Positions 27,311 to 34,948 of a stretch of DNA of 59,528 nucleotides are shown here, piece after piece. Within the stretch, counting starts at the first letter, position 1; the number at the start of each line of letters is the position of its first letter. Made by a program: the position numbers and the translations under genes. The stretch is taken from NCBI RefSeq assembly GCF_001467615.1, contig NZ_LNYA01000003.1, forward strand, positions 1 to 59,528, read 5' to 3'. This DNA comes from Legionella erythra (GTDB taxonomy: Bacteria; Pseudomonadota; Gammaproteobacteria; Legionellales; Legionellaceae). The notes beneath the pieces were generated by a model. That model had not been told where the DNA came from and searched no databases. It saw only the letters and a program-made list of their open reading frames with translations.

Positions 27311-27910
27311 TTATGATTTTGGGGGAGTGAAGTAGCGTACGCACCGGACTCTCTCAAAATCATCTTCACCGGCATCATCATGATTTTTGTCGGAAAAATA
27401 AAGATCCTAGGCACTGTATTCAGGGTACCCTGCAAATTCGCTTGAACTCCAGTAATAGTCTTCAGAAAAGCCGCCGATTTCCTGGCGGTGTTGATAGAGG
27501 CAGTGGAGTTGCTTTTTAGCGGGTAAAAACCAGTCACGGTAGCAGGTTTTGCCTTCCTGACAAGGGGTGTTGCCTGCTTCATCGACTTCATAATCAAGGC
27601 ACAGTTTGGCTGCTGAACGGGCATCCCCTAACTTGTCGCGGATAGCCTGGCTATTCCCCAAGCCATCGGTTTCGCTTTGAGCAGCAGGACCAATGGCAAT
27701 GCCTTGTCCACCCCACCCGATGCCGTCGCTGTTGTCTTTGCTCGCCGCGATAAGGTTTTGAAGATCACCCTTGCTTTGCAGGCAAGCCACCACGCCGCCT
27801 TCAAAGGCACTGCCATAATGCAGGCTGTTTTCGGTGTTGGAGGCGTAAGCGGGCAGACTGAACAGAGCAGTAAGACATACGGAGCAAGTCAATTGACCGA
27901 TCCCTTTCAT
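27311..27910 (-). pseudogene. DUF1566 secreted protein interrupted by an in-frame amber codon
   Basis: A signal peptide (1-23, ending AYAS) precedes a DUF1566 (Lcl C-terminal-like) domain with DWFLPAKKQLHCLY and DYYWSSSEFAG. The frame stops at TAG (27407-27409) after EYSA, where the family normally has Trp. The same frame then continues for 31 codons with DLYFSDKNHDDAG and the typical family ending RVRCVRYF, to TAA at 27311-27313. One G-to-A change of TGG explains the break. The full frame ends 9 bases from the alpha-2-macroglobulin stop. A truncated 167-aa product is otherwise made. Confidence 0.85.
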
Positions 27911-27981
27911 TTCTTGTCCTTATTCGATAGTCAATGATAACCACAGCTTCTCTCAGTATAGTGAACGGCAAATCATTCTGC

Positions 27982-28659
27982 TTATCGGTAATTCAGCTGG
28001 TCCTGAGCTGGTGGTTCCGGCGCGGGTTTTACTGGGGGGACGATAAAAAAGTCAGGGGAGCTATTGTTCTGTATAGGGCTGTTGCTCCCTGTCAGTGGGA
28101 GGTTCGGTTCAAGGACAGGTGGCTTTGGTGCTTCATCCTGGGGCGGCCGGTTAATCACGTTATAAAGGTCGATTTCTCCAGATAGAGTAGGAAAATGTTT
28201 GGCGATTTGTTCCATCAATGCTGGACTTAAGTAATCGGGGGATAAAATTTTCATGCTGGAGAGGATATCAAACACATCATTACTGATGACCTGAATGACA
28301 TGGTTTGGCAATAATTTCAAAGTCAGGTGATAAGGTTCGCCGTGCTTATTGTATTTCAAGGGAATTTTTTCTCTAGCGAGACGAATATACGCTTTGGTGA
28401 ATTTCTTTGGTTCGATGCCATATTCTATTTTAACACCAAGCCCGCTGGTCGTCATGCGGACGGCAGAAATGCTGTATTGTTTTGGGTTTTGCTCAAGAAA
28501 GAAACGGGTCACCGTTAGATTGCCTTTGTGGTCATCCGGTCTTTCGGTCGCAACGTTAGTCTCATTGAGGCTGGCGCGATTGGGTGTGTGGTCTGCGGAG
28601 AAAGCTTTGGGTTTAAAGGGTTTCTTTTTAAAAAAAGCAACGAGTTTATCAAATTTCAT
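27982..28659 (-). CDS. Hypothetical 225-aa protein with Pro-rich tail
   Basis: A basic N-terminus (FFKKKPFKPK) is followed by an alpha/beta segment (about 45-165) and a Pro/Asn-rich disordered tail (about 168-225). There is no signal peptide or membrane helix. I recognise no family. The ribosome-binding site is weak. It stands alone between the DUF1566 gene and a long upstream gap. It could be another secreted substrate, but nothing specific supports this. Confidence 0.6.
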   Translation of the reverse strand: MKFDKLVAFFKKKPFKPKAFSADHTPNRASLNETNVATERPDDHKGNLTVTRFFLEQNPKQYSISAVRMTTSGLGVKIEYGIEPKKFTKAYIRLAREKIPLKYNKHGEPYHLTLKLLPNHVIQVISNDVFDILSSMKILSPDYLSPALMEQIAKHFPTLSGEIDLYNVINRPPQDEAPKPPVLEPNLPLTGSNSPIQNNSSPDFFIVPPVKPAPEPPAQDQLNYR

Positions 28660-28874
28660 TCGCTCAGCCTGACTGATTAAAGTTTAATGCAGAGCATTTT
28701 GCGAATAAACTCTCCTGTTAGCAAGACGTAAGCCGTTAAATCATGGAAACAAGGTAAAATAATTTCTCAAAGGTAATTGCGGAACAAGTTGTACAAATTT
28801 AAAATAGGTCCATTCAAGCGAGTTAATCTGTAGTCTTCTTTTCAAATGAATCAATCATCACCAGGGATAATAAA
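28660..28874. other. Divergent intergenic region
   Basis: 215 bases of AT-rich DNA hold the divergent promoters of the 225-aa gene and the small secreted protein. I see no RNA gene or clear operator. Confidence 0.4.
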
Positions 28875-29186
28875 ATGAATACACGTAAAGGCAATGCATT
28901 TTGTATTGGCTTGTTCCTTGTAAGCCTTCTTGCCAGCTTTAATTGTCAGGCCTGGTCGGCCGTGAGCTTTGGCGTGGGATGGTATGGCGGCAATACGCAT
29001 TATCATCCGGGCTATGGACCACGCGCCTATTATTACGGCCCAGGCCCAGGTCCTTATTGGGGGCCGCCTGTACCCAATGTCATCATTAATGTGCCAGTAG
29101 AGAATTATTATGTTCCCCGCTGTCAGGAGTATGAGGTTTGCGATAATTACTATGATGAGTGCTGGATAGAACGCCGCTGCAATTAG
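28875..29186 (+). CDS. Small secreted Tyr/Gly/Pro-rich protein
   Basis: 103 aa. A signal peptide (about 1-26, ending CQAW) is followed by a low-complexity segment with GYGPRAYYYGPGPGPYWGPP and a C-terminal part with four Cys (CQEYEVCDNYYDECWIERRC). Many proteobacteria carry such small envelope proteins; function unknown. ATAAAATG gives only a weak ribosome-binding site (AGGGATA upstream). Compare the Tyr/Gly-rich lipoprotein at 34659. Confidence 0.7.
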   Translation: MNTRKGNAFCIGLFLVSLLASFNCQAWSAVSFGVGWYGGNTHYHPGYGPRAYYYGPGPGPYWGPPVPNVIINVPVENYYVPRCQEYEVCDNYYDECWIERRCN

Positions 29187-29196
29187 ACAGCTTATT

Positions 29197-29226
29197 CCGG
29201 ATTTGCAGGCTTTCGTCTGCAACCGG
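29197..29226 (+). terminator. Probable terminator after the secreted protein
   Basis: CCGG (29197-29200) and TTGCAG (29203-29208) pair with CTGCAA (29217-29222) and CCGG (29223-29226), 11 bases after the stop. ATTTCT follows, a weak U-run. Confidence 0.5.
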
Positions 29227-29261
29227 ATTTCTCTGAACGTCTACAGCATTCCCACACAAAC

Positions 29262-29298
29262 TTGACACTATTTTTTCATTATTTTTAAAAAATAGTGT
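29262..29298 (+). promoter_or_regulatory. Inverted-repeat operator/promoter upstream of the EamA gene
   Basis: TTGACA at 29262-29267 is a consensus -35. A perfect 12-bp inverted repeat, ACACTATTTTTT (29265-29276) and AAAAAATAGTGT (29287-29298), starts inside it and covers the probable -10 area (TTAAAA at 29285-29290, 17 bases from the -35). A dimeric repressor site is the simplest reading; an AU-rich terminator hairpin is the alternative. Confidence 0.55.
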
Positions 29299-29345
29299 TA
29301 TTTTTAAGTTAAAATAGCAGGTATTGTTTCAAGCGGTTTTCAATT

Positions 29346-30230
29346 ATGCCTTTTGCCCATGTGTTATTAGCCCTCGTGGTGGTTCTCGTGTGGGGTGTTA
29401 ATTTTCTCTTTGTGAAATTTGCCCTGGATGAAATGTCGCCGTTACTGCTCTGTGCCTTGCGCTTCGTGTTGGCCAGCCTGCCTGCTGTTTTTTTTATTAA
29501 ACCGCCGAAAGTGCCCTTTACCCTGATAGCCTCTTATGGCCTGGTGATGTTTGCTCTGCAGTTTTCGTTATTGTTTTTGGGCATGCATTCCGGGATGACC
29601 CCAGGCATGGCGTCCCTCATTATTCAGGTACAGGTATTTTTCAGCCTGTTTTTTGCCGTTGTTTTTTTAAAAGAACAGCCTCATCTGCTGCAGATCATCG
29701 GTGCTGTTGTTTCGTTTACTGGCATCGCTCTGGTTGCCTTGCATCTTGATAACCACATCACTTTAACCGGGTTTTTATTCATTCTGGCCGCCGCTGCGAC
29801 CTGGGGTGTTGGCAATCTGATTACCAAAAAATTTCAAGGCGTCAATATGATGTCGGTGGTGGTTTGGGGGAGCTTTGTCGCCAGCATTCCCATGCTGCTT
29901 TTGTCCCTTTTGCTCGAAGGGCCGTCGACCATGGTTTATACCTATCACCATATTAACTGGCTCGGCATTGGCTCCCTGTTCTACATTGTTTATATGTCAA
30001 CCTGGGTTGGATATGGTGTATGGAACTGGTTAATAAGCCGTTATCCGGTGGGTATGGTAGTTCCCTATACCTTATTGGTTCCGGTCGTTGGGGTTTTCAG
30101 TTCAATTATTGTCTTGGGCGAGCCATTTGAGCTTTGGAAAATGGCGGCAGGATTACTGGTTATCTGCGGTTTAATGATCAATATTTTGAGTACCCGATTA
30201 GTCCGAGTCAAATTACAACCCGCTACTTAG
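29346..30230 (+). CDS. EamA/DMT-superfamily exporter
   Basis: 294 aa with ten hydrophobic helices arranged as two EamA repeats (about 5-135 and 148-285). The start VVVLVWGVNFLFVKFALDEMSP is typical, as is the second repeat with AAATWGVGNLITKK. Relatives export cysteine, O-acetylserine or other metabolites; the substrate cannot be told. It stands alone behind a palindromic operator, suggesting ligand-responsive repression. Its last codons overlap the convergent methyltransferase gene by 4 bases. Confidence 0.88.
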   Translation: MPFAHVLLALVVVLVWGVNFLFVKFALDEMSPLLLCALRFVLASLPAVFFIKPPKVPFTLIASYGLVMFALQFSLLFLGMHSGMTPGMASLIIQVQVFFSLFFAVVFLKEQPHLLQIIGAVVSFTGIALVALHLDNHITLTGFLFILAAAATWGVGNLITKKFQGVNMMSVVVWGSFVASIPMLLLSLLLEGPSTMVYTYHHINWLGIGSLFYIVYMSTWVGYGVWNWLISRYPVGMVVPYTLLVPVVGVFSSIIVLGEPFELWKMAAGLLVICGLMINILSTRLVRVKLQPAT

Positions 30231-31144
30231 CCGGGAAAGGGGTGGAAAAACGTAGCCTCGTGCTTGTTATAAAAGAGGTTTAACACCCGTGAATTCGGCA
30301 GGTTTTGCAATTCCCTTAAGATGTGAAGATCGGTTTCCCCCTGCAATTTAATCGTAAAGATCAATTGCCTGGCTTTACCTGAAGCCAGCCATTGCTTAAT
30401 CAAACGGTAAGCTCGCTCGGGATAGCAGGCAACATCGGATAACACCCAGTCATAAGATTCTGTCAATTTGTCGGGGTGAAGCGCGAATGCACTTTGTTTT
30501 AGAAAATGAACGCCTGGCAAGCAGGCAATTTTTTCAGCCAGCGGTGCTTTGTCCACAGCCGTCACGGTGGCGCCTAAGCTTTGCATGACAAAGGTCCATC
30601 CGCCGGGAGAAGCGCCTAAATCCAGGGCTTTGTCGCCTGCCTTGGGATACTGCTTAAGCAGGGTCAGGGCTTCCCATAATTTTAAATAAGCTCGATTGGG
30701 AGGATTAACTTTATCTTCAATGAATAAACACTGCCCGTCTGGCCATGGATTGAGCCGCTCGGTGCTGAACACCAGGGTATTTTTATCGAGAAGAAAAAAG
30801 ACATTTACCGGCGGAATATTGTCTGTCAACGGGAAATGGCGAAGCAGGGAGGGGGTTTTACGCAATTTTTCTTCGATTAACCGGCCACGCCGAACATGCG
30901 TTAAAGGATAAAAATACCACCATTTTCCTGCATTTTTTAAAACAGCAGCGGCTTCTGAAATCGATTGAAATTCAATGAATTGAGGATTTAACCACCTATC
31001 CTTTGCAAAGCAAACATCCAGTGGGTGCGGTGAGAAAAAGAGGTTTTCAATCGAGACGATGTCCTGACCAAGTTCGGTTGCCAATTCCTTGTGGTATTCG
31101 GGCTTGGCAAGATAAATCGCCTTGGCTTGCTTCAAGGTGTCCAT
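30227..31144 (-). CDS. RlmM-like 23S rRNA 2'-O-ribose methyltransferase
   Basis: About 305 aa. The C-terminal FtsJ-type domain has the SAM motif LGASPGGWTFVMQSLGATVTAVDKAPL, then DWVLSDVACYPERA, FTIKLQG and NKHEATFF, giving the D-K-E residues of the catalytic K-D-K-E set. RlmM methylates C2498 of 23S rRNA. It is shorter than E. coli RlmM (366 aa) at the N-terminus. The start at 31144 (MDTLKQAKAIYLAKPEY) follows the DUF2165 stop by one base; 31156 is an alternative. It is the third gene of a trhO-DUF2165-rlmM-like string. Confidence 0.75.
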   Translation of the reverse strand: MDTLKQAKAIYLAKPEYHKELATELGQDIVSIENLFFSPHPLDVCFAKDRWLNPQFIEFQSISEAAAVLKNAGKWWYFYPLTHVRRGRLIEEKLRKTPSLLRHFPLTDNIPPVNVFFLLDKNTLVFSTERLNPWPDGQCLFIEDKVNPPNRAYLKLWEALTLLKQYPKAGDKALDLGASPGGWTFVMQSLGATVTAVDKAPLAEKIACLPGVHFLKQSAFALHPDKLTESYDWVLSDVACYPERAYRLIKQWLASGKARQLIFTIKLQGETDLHILRELQNLPNSRVLNLFYNKHEATFFHPFPG

Positions 31145-31145
31145 A

Positions 31146-31634
31146 TTAATCTGCATGAAGCCACAACAATAGGATAATGCCCAAGAAGGCAAAATGGGTG
31201 TTGCTGGCTGTGATGGAATTAAATTGCAGTGATTGCCAGCTGGCGAACCATTCACCACCGATGGTCATAAAAACAAAGGCAAAGAGCAGTAAAAAGAGCA
31301 TGAGGCCCAAAGTGGCTAAGGATTTGGATGCATTAAACACAGCAGCGTTTTGCCTTAAGGCCCGTAGTGCCTGAACGCTGCCCATCCAGCACAATAAAGC
31401 GATACAGCATTCCCAAACAATAATGGTAAGAAAAGCAGAATGCACTAACCAGGGATGCTGCACGGCCCGCCATTTCAGTGTGCTCGCGGCAAAAATATCG
31501 TCCATACTCATGATCTTGGCGACATAAGACAGGTTCGATTGGTAATCAACGATATTTCCCCAGGCTATCAGTGTCGCAATAAGAGCCACGGCGACAACGA
31601 GCAGAATTTTAGACAAACGAATGGCTATGGGCAT
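31146..31634 (-). CDS. DUF2165-family membrane protein
   Basis: About 162 aa with four membrane helices (about 8-30, 62-85, 105-128, 143-160 from the chosen start). The loop with NIVDYQSNLSYVAKIMSMDD and the WECCIALLCW and GGEWFASWQS segments are typical of DUF2165. The function is unknown. The ATG at 31634 is preferred to a TTG at 31661 that overlaps trhO. It sits between trhO and the RlmM-like gene. Confidence 0.82.
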   Translation of the reverse strand: MPIAIRLSKILLVVAVALIATLIAWGNIVDYQSNLSYVAKIMSMDDIFAASTLKWRAVQHPWLVHSAFLTIIVWECCIALLCWMGSVQALRALRQNAAVFNASKSLATLGLMLFLLLFAFVFMTIGGEWFASWQSLQFNSITASNTHFAFLGIILLLWLHAD

Positions 31635-31657
31635 GTCAATCCAGTAAACGAGTTGAA

Positions 31658-32449
31658 TCAAGATTCTATCATGTTATCGAGGCTTTTTTGACGATGTTTG
31701 TTTTTCCACTCCCGATCGATGGTGCCCTTTTGCAGCGAGGCTAAGGTCTCATCCACGGCGACGCGATTATCGAAAACAAAACAACGTCCCTCCCACAAGG
31801 ATTTTTGTGCGGGGATTTTTTCAAGGTAATTAAGAATCCCGCCCTCCAGGTGATACACATTTTCAAAACCCAGTTGCTTTAAGTAAGCGGTGGATTTTTC
31901 ACAGCGGATGCCGCCGGTACAGAACATGGCTATTTTTTTATCTTTCTTATCAAGCAGGTTTTGCTCTACATACGCGGGAAAATCACGAAAGTTAACCGTT
32001 TTAGGGTTAATAGCCCGCTTAAACGTACCCAATTCAATCTCATAGTCATTGCGCGTGTCAATGACCAGCACGTCATTGTCGCTAATCAGCGTATTCCATT
32101 CTTCTGGCTTAACGTATTCCCCGGCATTCTTCTCTGCATCAACGCCGGCAACACCCATGGAGACAATTTCCTTGCGTAACTTGACCTTGGATTTATCGAA
32201 GGGATTGCTATTATCGTAATTTTCCTTGAAATGGATTCCCTGAAATTCAGGGTAAGTACCAAGATAAGCCATGAAATCATCGACTTGTTCTCGACTGCCG
32301 CAGAAGCTGCCATTAATCCCTTCGTTTGCCAGGATGAGTGTGCCTTTTATGCCGAGTTCAATGAGTTTGGCTAACAAGACTTCACGCCATTGTTCAGGGT
32401 TGGCGATGTTTGTGAATTTATAAAAAGCAATAATAACAAACGAATTCAT
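31658..32449 (-). CDS. trhO: tRNA uridine(34) hydroxylase TrhO (YceA)
   Basis: 263 aa. An N-terminal ferredoxin-like domain with [10 protein letters not shown] precedes a rhodanese domain with [19 protein letters not shown] and the active-site loop [12 protein letters not shown] carrying the catalytic Cys, then [13 protein letters not shown]. It makes 5-hydroxyuridine at the tRNA wobble position from prephenate-independent oxygen chemistry. The ATG at 32449 has AGGT upstream. It is the first gene of a short minus-strand cluster. Confidence 0.93.
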   Translation of the reverse strand: MNSFVIIAFYKFTNIANPEQWREVLLAKLIELGIKGTLILANEGINGSFCGSREQVDDFMAYLGTYPEFQGIHFKENYDNSNPFDKSKVKLRKEIVSMGVAGVDAEKNAGEYVKPEEWNTLISDNDVLVIDTRNDYEIELGTFKRAINPKTVNFRDFPAYVEQNLLDKKDKKIAMFCTGGIRCEKSTAYLKQLGFENVYHLEGGILNYLEKIPAQKSLWEGRCFVFDNRVAVDETLASLQKGTIDREWKNKHRQKSLDNMIES

Positions 32450-32655
32450 AATTCTACCTGTTGGAGTTAAAGCAACGAGTTGTCGGCGTATTCTATTACC
32501 ATTTGCAATAAAACAGAACAGCCCTGCTTTAGATGGGGCATTTGTGCTGTAAAATTATACAGTATTTCACTTGATTCAACCAGTAACGCACTGGAATTTC
32601 ACTGCTTTCGTTTTTTAGTTACAATGGGACGTTTAAAGTCATCCACAGGTCAATT

Positions 32656-33141
32656 ATGCCGTCATTTGATATTGTTTCAGAAATAAACGAAGTTGAGCTT
32701 AAAAATGCCGTCGATAATGCGGTGCGGGAGATGGGTACACGGTTTGATTTTCGCGGGGTGGAATCCAGTATTGAATTAAAAGAGCTGACTGTCACACTAA
32801 AATCTGAATCGGACTTTCAGGTCAGGCAGCTGGAAGATTTATTTCGTAATCATTGCAGCAAGCGTGGCGTTGATGCCTCAGGCGTTGACATGGAAGACAA
32901 ACCGGTACACAGCGGCAAAACCTTTTCTTTAAACATGACGTTTAAGCAGGGAATTGATCAACCGATGGCTAAGGAAATCGTCAAAATAATTAAGGATAGT
33001 AAGGCAAAAGTCCAAACATCTATCCAGGGCGACAAGGTGCGGGTGACAGGAAAAAAGCGTGATGATTTACAGGAAGTCATTGCTTTACTCAAGAAGTCAG
33101 ATATTAAAATACCATTGCAATTTGAAAATTTTCGCGATTAA
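32656..33141 (+). CDS. YajQ family nucleotide-binding protein
   Basis: 161 aa with the full YajQ pattern: [33 protein letters not shown], an alternating ferredoxin-like repeat with [14 protein letters not shown], and the ending [14 protein letters not shown]. YajQ proteins bind cyclic di-GMP in Xanthomonas and act as regulators or RNA-associated proteins elsewhere. The ATG comes 6 bases after an AGGTC element. Single-gene unit. Confidence 0.93.
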   Translation: MPSFDIVSEINEVELKNAVDNAVREMGTRFDFRGVESSIELKELTVTLKSESDFQVRQLEDLFRNHCSKRGVDASGVDMEDKPVHSGKTFSLNMTFKQGIDQPMAKEIVKIIKDSKAKVQTSIQGDKVRVTGKKRDDLQEVIALLKKSDIKIPLQFENFRD

Positions 33142-33194
33142 ATTTTTGTTATAAAAGGGATTGGGTAAACAATATATTTCATGGAATTTTTCAA

Positions 33195-33222
33195 AAATTC
33201 TGCCAGATTTATGGCAGAATTT
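33195..33222 (-). terminator. Intrinsic terminator of the Gln-rich protein gene
   Basis: AAATTCTGCC (33195-33204) pairs with GGCAGAATTT (33213-33222), a perfect 10-bp stem. Read on the minus strand it is followed by TTGAAAAATT. It lies 18 bases after the stop at 33240 and can also stop yajQ transcripts. Confidence 0.65.
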
Positions 33223-33239
33223 AAAATGAAAATTAGCGA

Positions 33240-33476
33240 TTAACGTCGCATGGGATCATCGATATTATGACGCCCTTGGCTAATTTTGTCTTGGTTTTGG
33301 TCAGTGCTTTTACCCAAATTTTGCGAAGGTTTGGATTGGCCTTTGCCGCCTGTAACAGTTTGATTTTGACTGGTTTTTTGCTTAAGTCCAGCTTGATTTT
33401 GACCTTGACCTTGACCTTGAGTTTTCCCCATATTCCCCTGCGTCTGGTTTTTCCCGGATTGTTGATTATAGTCCAT
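33240..33476 (-). CDS. Small Gln/Lys/Gly-rich hydrophilic protein
   Basis: 78 aa, of low complexity, rich in Gln, Asn, Lys, Gly and Ser, with no hydrophobic segment; probably disordered. The start at 33476 (MDYNQQSGKN) follows AAGGAG with ideal spacing; an in-frame start 6 codons upstream overlaps that site. A TTGACC hexamer is repeated three times in a row (33399-33416), coding Gln-Gly repeats that could expand by slippage. Similar in character to the proteins at 16184 and 33781. Function unknown. Confidence 0.7.
   Translation of the reverse strand: MDYNQQSGKNQTQGNMGKTQGQGQGQNQAGLKQKTSQNQTVTGGKGQSKPSQNLGKSTDQNQDKISQGRHNIDDPMRR
33399..33420. repeat. Hexanucleotide tandem repeat (TTGACC)
   Basis: Three full units and a partial fourth lie in the Gln-rich gene. 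Each unit codes Gly-Gln on the minus strand, so gain or loss keeps the frame. Confidence 0.75.
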
Positions 33477-33654
33477 GATAATTCTCCTTATCATTGCTTT
33501 CCAAAAATTTAAAGTAAGCTTAAATAACCATAGAACATATGAGAGTATTATGCAAACACGGTTTTATTAAAAAACTTAATGAAATTTTTTACATGAAACA
33601 ATATGCTGATATATAAAAAATTCCACGAAATTCGCAACATTTTTTGGGAAAAAT

Positions 33655-33683
33655 TTGAAAAATAAATGAACAGTAACTATACT
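33655..33683 (+). promoter_or_regulatory. Sigma-70 promoter of the 61-aa gene leader
   Basis: TTGAAA (33655-33660), 17 bases, TATACT (33678-33683). The predicted transcript start near 33690 gives a leader of about 90 bases before the ATG at 33781. Confidence 0.7.
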
Positions 33684-33733
33684 TAAAATGCCGGTAGTAG
33701 TGAGATGAGAATGTTGCTGTTACCGACAACAAT

Positions 33734-33760
33734 AACCACCTTCGGGTGGTTTTTGTTTTT
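33734..33760 (+). terminator. Intrinsic terminator inside the leader of the 61-aa gene
   Basis: AACCACC-TTCG-GGTGGTT (33734-33751) with a stable UUCG loop, followed by TTTGTTTTT. It lies about 45 bases after the predicted start of transcription and about 20 bases before the ATG of the next gene. This implies either attenuation or a short RNA of about 70 bases. Confidence 0.75.
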
Positions 33761-33780
33761 AGACGACAAGGAGTGGCAAG

Positions 33781-33966
33781 ATGACGACGTTTGACAATTT
33801 AAATAAAGGGAAAACCAGGTCTTCCATGCCGGTTACCAGTAACGAGGAAGAAGAGCGTCTGGAAAACGATCATGGTTTCCAGGGACCGGCACCGATTGAT
33901 AGAATGCAAATCAATAAAAATAAATCAAACAAAATCAAAGCAGTAAGGCCGAAGAATCCCCTGTAA
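33781..33966 (+). CDS. Small hydrophilic protein, 61 aa
   Basis: The sequence is highly charged (NEEEERLEND, then a Lys/Asn-rich tail) with no hydrophobic core. AAGGAG lies 8 bases before the ATG. No family recognised; like the other tiny hydrophilic proteins of this window it may be a stress hydrophilin. A promoter and an intrinsic terminator precede it, so expression is probably set by read-through of that terminator. Confidence 0.65.
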   Translation: MTTFDNLNKGKTRSSMPVTSNEEEERLENDHGFQGPAPIDRMQINKNKSNKIKAVRPKNPL

Positions 33967-34032
33967 AGAAGTAATTTTGCTTAAATAATGCACAACAAGC
34001 CCTTATGGTCTATTATATTAAACATATAGGTG

Positions 34033-34086
34033 ATGACTGCCCTGGCTGAACCTAAATCAAATTTCGATTACGGAGATTGGTTTTGA
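34033..34086 (+). other. Possible 17-codon leader ORF ahead of sugE
   Basis: MTALAEPKSNFDYGDWF, ATG at 34033 with AGG seven bases upstream. The following 170 bases hold no gene but have short complementary segments (TCCTT/AAGGA). It may be a leader peptide of sugE or chance. Confidence 0.25.
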
Positions 34087-34223
34087 AGAGCGGTGTGCGT
34101 CCTTGTGAATTAAGGAAACCTAAAGTCCTTCATAGATCGCCACAGTGAGAGCAGTTGCGGCTCAGAAACTCAGGAAAGTCGTTACCTGTATCGTGCTGGT
34201 ACTTCCGTCCCTTTCTAAATTGC

Positions 34224-34229
34224 TATAAT
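34224..34229 (+). promoter_or_regulatory. Candidate -10 of the sugE transcript
   Basis: TATAAT at 34224-34229, 30 bases before the sugE ATG. No matching -35 is seen at the right distance. Confidence 0.4.
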
Positions 34230-34259
34230 CTTGAGCTTTTGACCACTGTAAAGAAAAAT

Positions 34260-34590
34260 ATGGCCTGGTTAGCATTATTTCTGGCGGGAATTTTTGAGGT
34301 TTTCTGGGCCATCTGCCTTAAATACACCGATGGCTTTTCACGCCTGTATCCTTCCTTTGTATCCTTCCTTGTTGACTGGTGCGGGCATGGCCGTCAGTTT
34401 TCTTTTGTTATCCTATTCCCTCAAATCACTTCCCTTAGGGACGGCCTATGCGGTTTGGACAGGCATTGGCTCAGTCGGCACGGTGATTTATGGCGTTTAT
34501 TTTCTCGGAGAATCGACATCACTGCTGCGCATAACCTGTATCACATTGATGGGTCTATCCATCATTGGCTTAAATCTAAGTGAAAAATAA
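34260..34590 (+). pseudogene. sugE: sugE (gdx) small multidrug-resistance transporter, frameshifted by a 13-bp tandem duplication
   Basis: The ATG at 34260 opens MAWLALFLAGIFEVFWAICL with the essential Glu of the SMR family in helix 1, then KYTDGFSRLYPS. The frame is then lost. The rest, SLKSLPLGTAYAVWTGIG and the last helices to NLSEK, is in another frame up to 34590. The break is a perfect tandem copy of TGTATCCTTCCTT (34345-34357 and 34358-34370). Deleting one copy gives an uninterrupted protein that aligns with E. coli SugE with no gaps in this region. SugE/Gdx exports guanidinium or quaternary ammonium ions. As it stands the gene is broken. Confidence 0.9.
34345..34370. repeat. Perfect 13-bp tandem duplication in sugE
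   Basis: TGTATCCTTCCTT is present twice back to back. The length shifts the reading frame by one. Confidence 0.95.
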
Positions 34591-34599
34591 AATCACAAT

Positions 34600-34628
34600 T
34601 TGTCAATAATTTGTTCTTGTCTTATACT
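34600..34628 (+). promoter_or_regulatory. Sigma-70 promoter of the Tyr-rich lipoprotein
   Basis: TTGTCA (34600-34605), 17 bases, TATACT (34623-34628), 31 bases before the ATG at 34659. Confidence 0.75.
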
Positions 34629-34658
34629 TTATACACGCCTATTGACAAGGACAATGTC

Positions 34659-34931
34659 ATGAAAAAACTAATTCTGCTAAGCAGCCTCTCTTTGTCCGCC
34701 TTTATGCTTTCCAGTTGCACGGTCACCAGTACCACCTACTCTCCCGGATACAACAGCGATTACGTGTACTCCGTTGGCTATTATGGCTATAGACCTTATT
34801 GGGGAAGTTATTATAGTTCTTATTATCCTGGAGTAACCTGGAGAAACAGCTACTGGTACGGTAATCGCTCGCTTTACGGCGGTTATTATGGCAGTTCTTA
34901 TGGCGTTGGATTATTCGGCCGCAGGTGGTAA
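34659..34931 (+). CDS. Small Tyr/Gly-rich lipoprotein
   Basis: 90 aa. A signal peptide with lipobox LSSC (Cys20) predicts a lipid-anchored mature protein. The rest is dominated by Tyr, Gly and Ser (GYYGYRPYWGSYYSSYYPG and similar). AAGGA lies 8 bases before the ATG at 34659. Such proteins occur in the envelopes of Legionella and other proteobacteria without known function. It resembles the secreted protein at 28875 in composition, not in clear homology. Confidence 0.75.
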   Translation: MKKLILLSSLSLSAFMLSSCTVTSTTYSPGYNSDYVYSVGYYGYRPYWGSYYSSYYPGVTWRNSYWYGNRSLYGGYYGSSYGVGLFGRRW

Positions 34932-34948
34932 TCCTGCGAGCGACGCTG

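Noticed and set aside
27259-27624. Open frame across the DUF1566 end on the minus strand
   Set aside because: It is out of frame with the DUF1566 homology and overlaps the alpha-2-macroglobulin end; no ribosome-binding site.
28851-29222. Minus-strand frame opposite the Tyr/Gly-rich secreted protein
   Set aside because: It is a shadow of the low-complexity gene and has no ribosome-binding site.
33508-33524. TTTAAG-N5-TTTAAA on the minus strand, a third PmrA-like site, upstream of the Gln-rich protein
   Set aside because: No -10 lies at the proper distance and the predicted transcript start would fall at the ribosome-binding site.
34155-34259. In-frame extension upstream of the sugE ATG
   Set aside because: No homology to SMR proteins; the family starts at the ATG at 34260.
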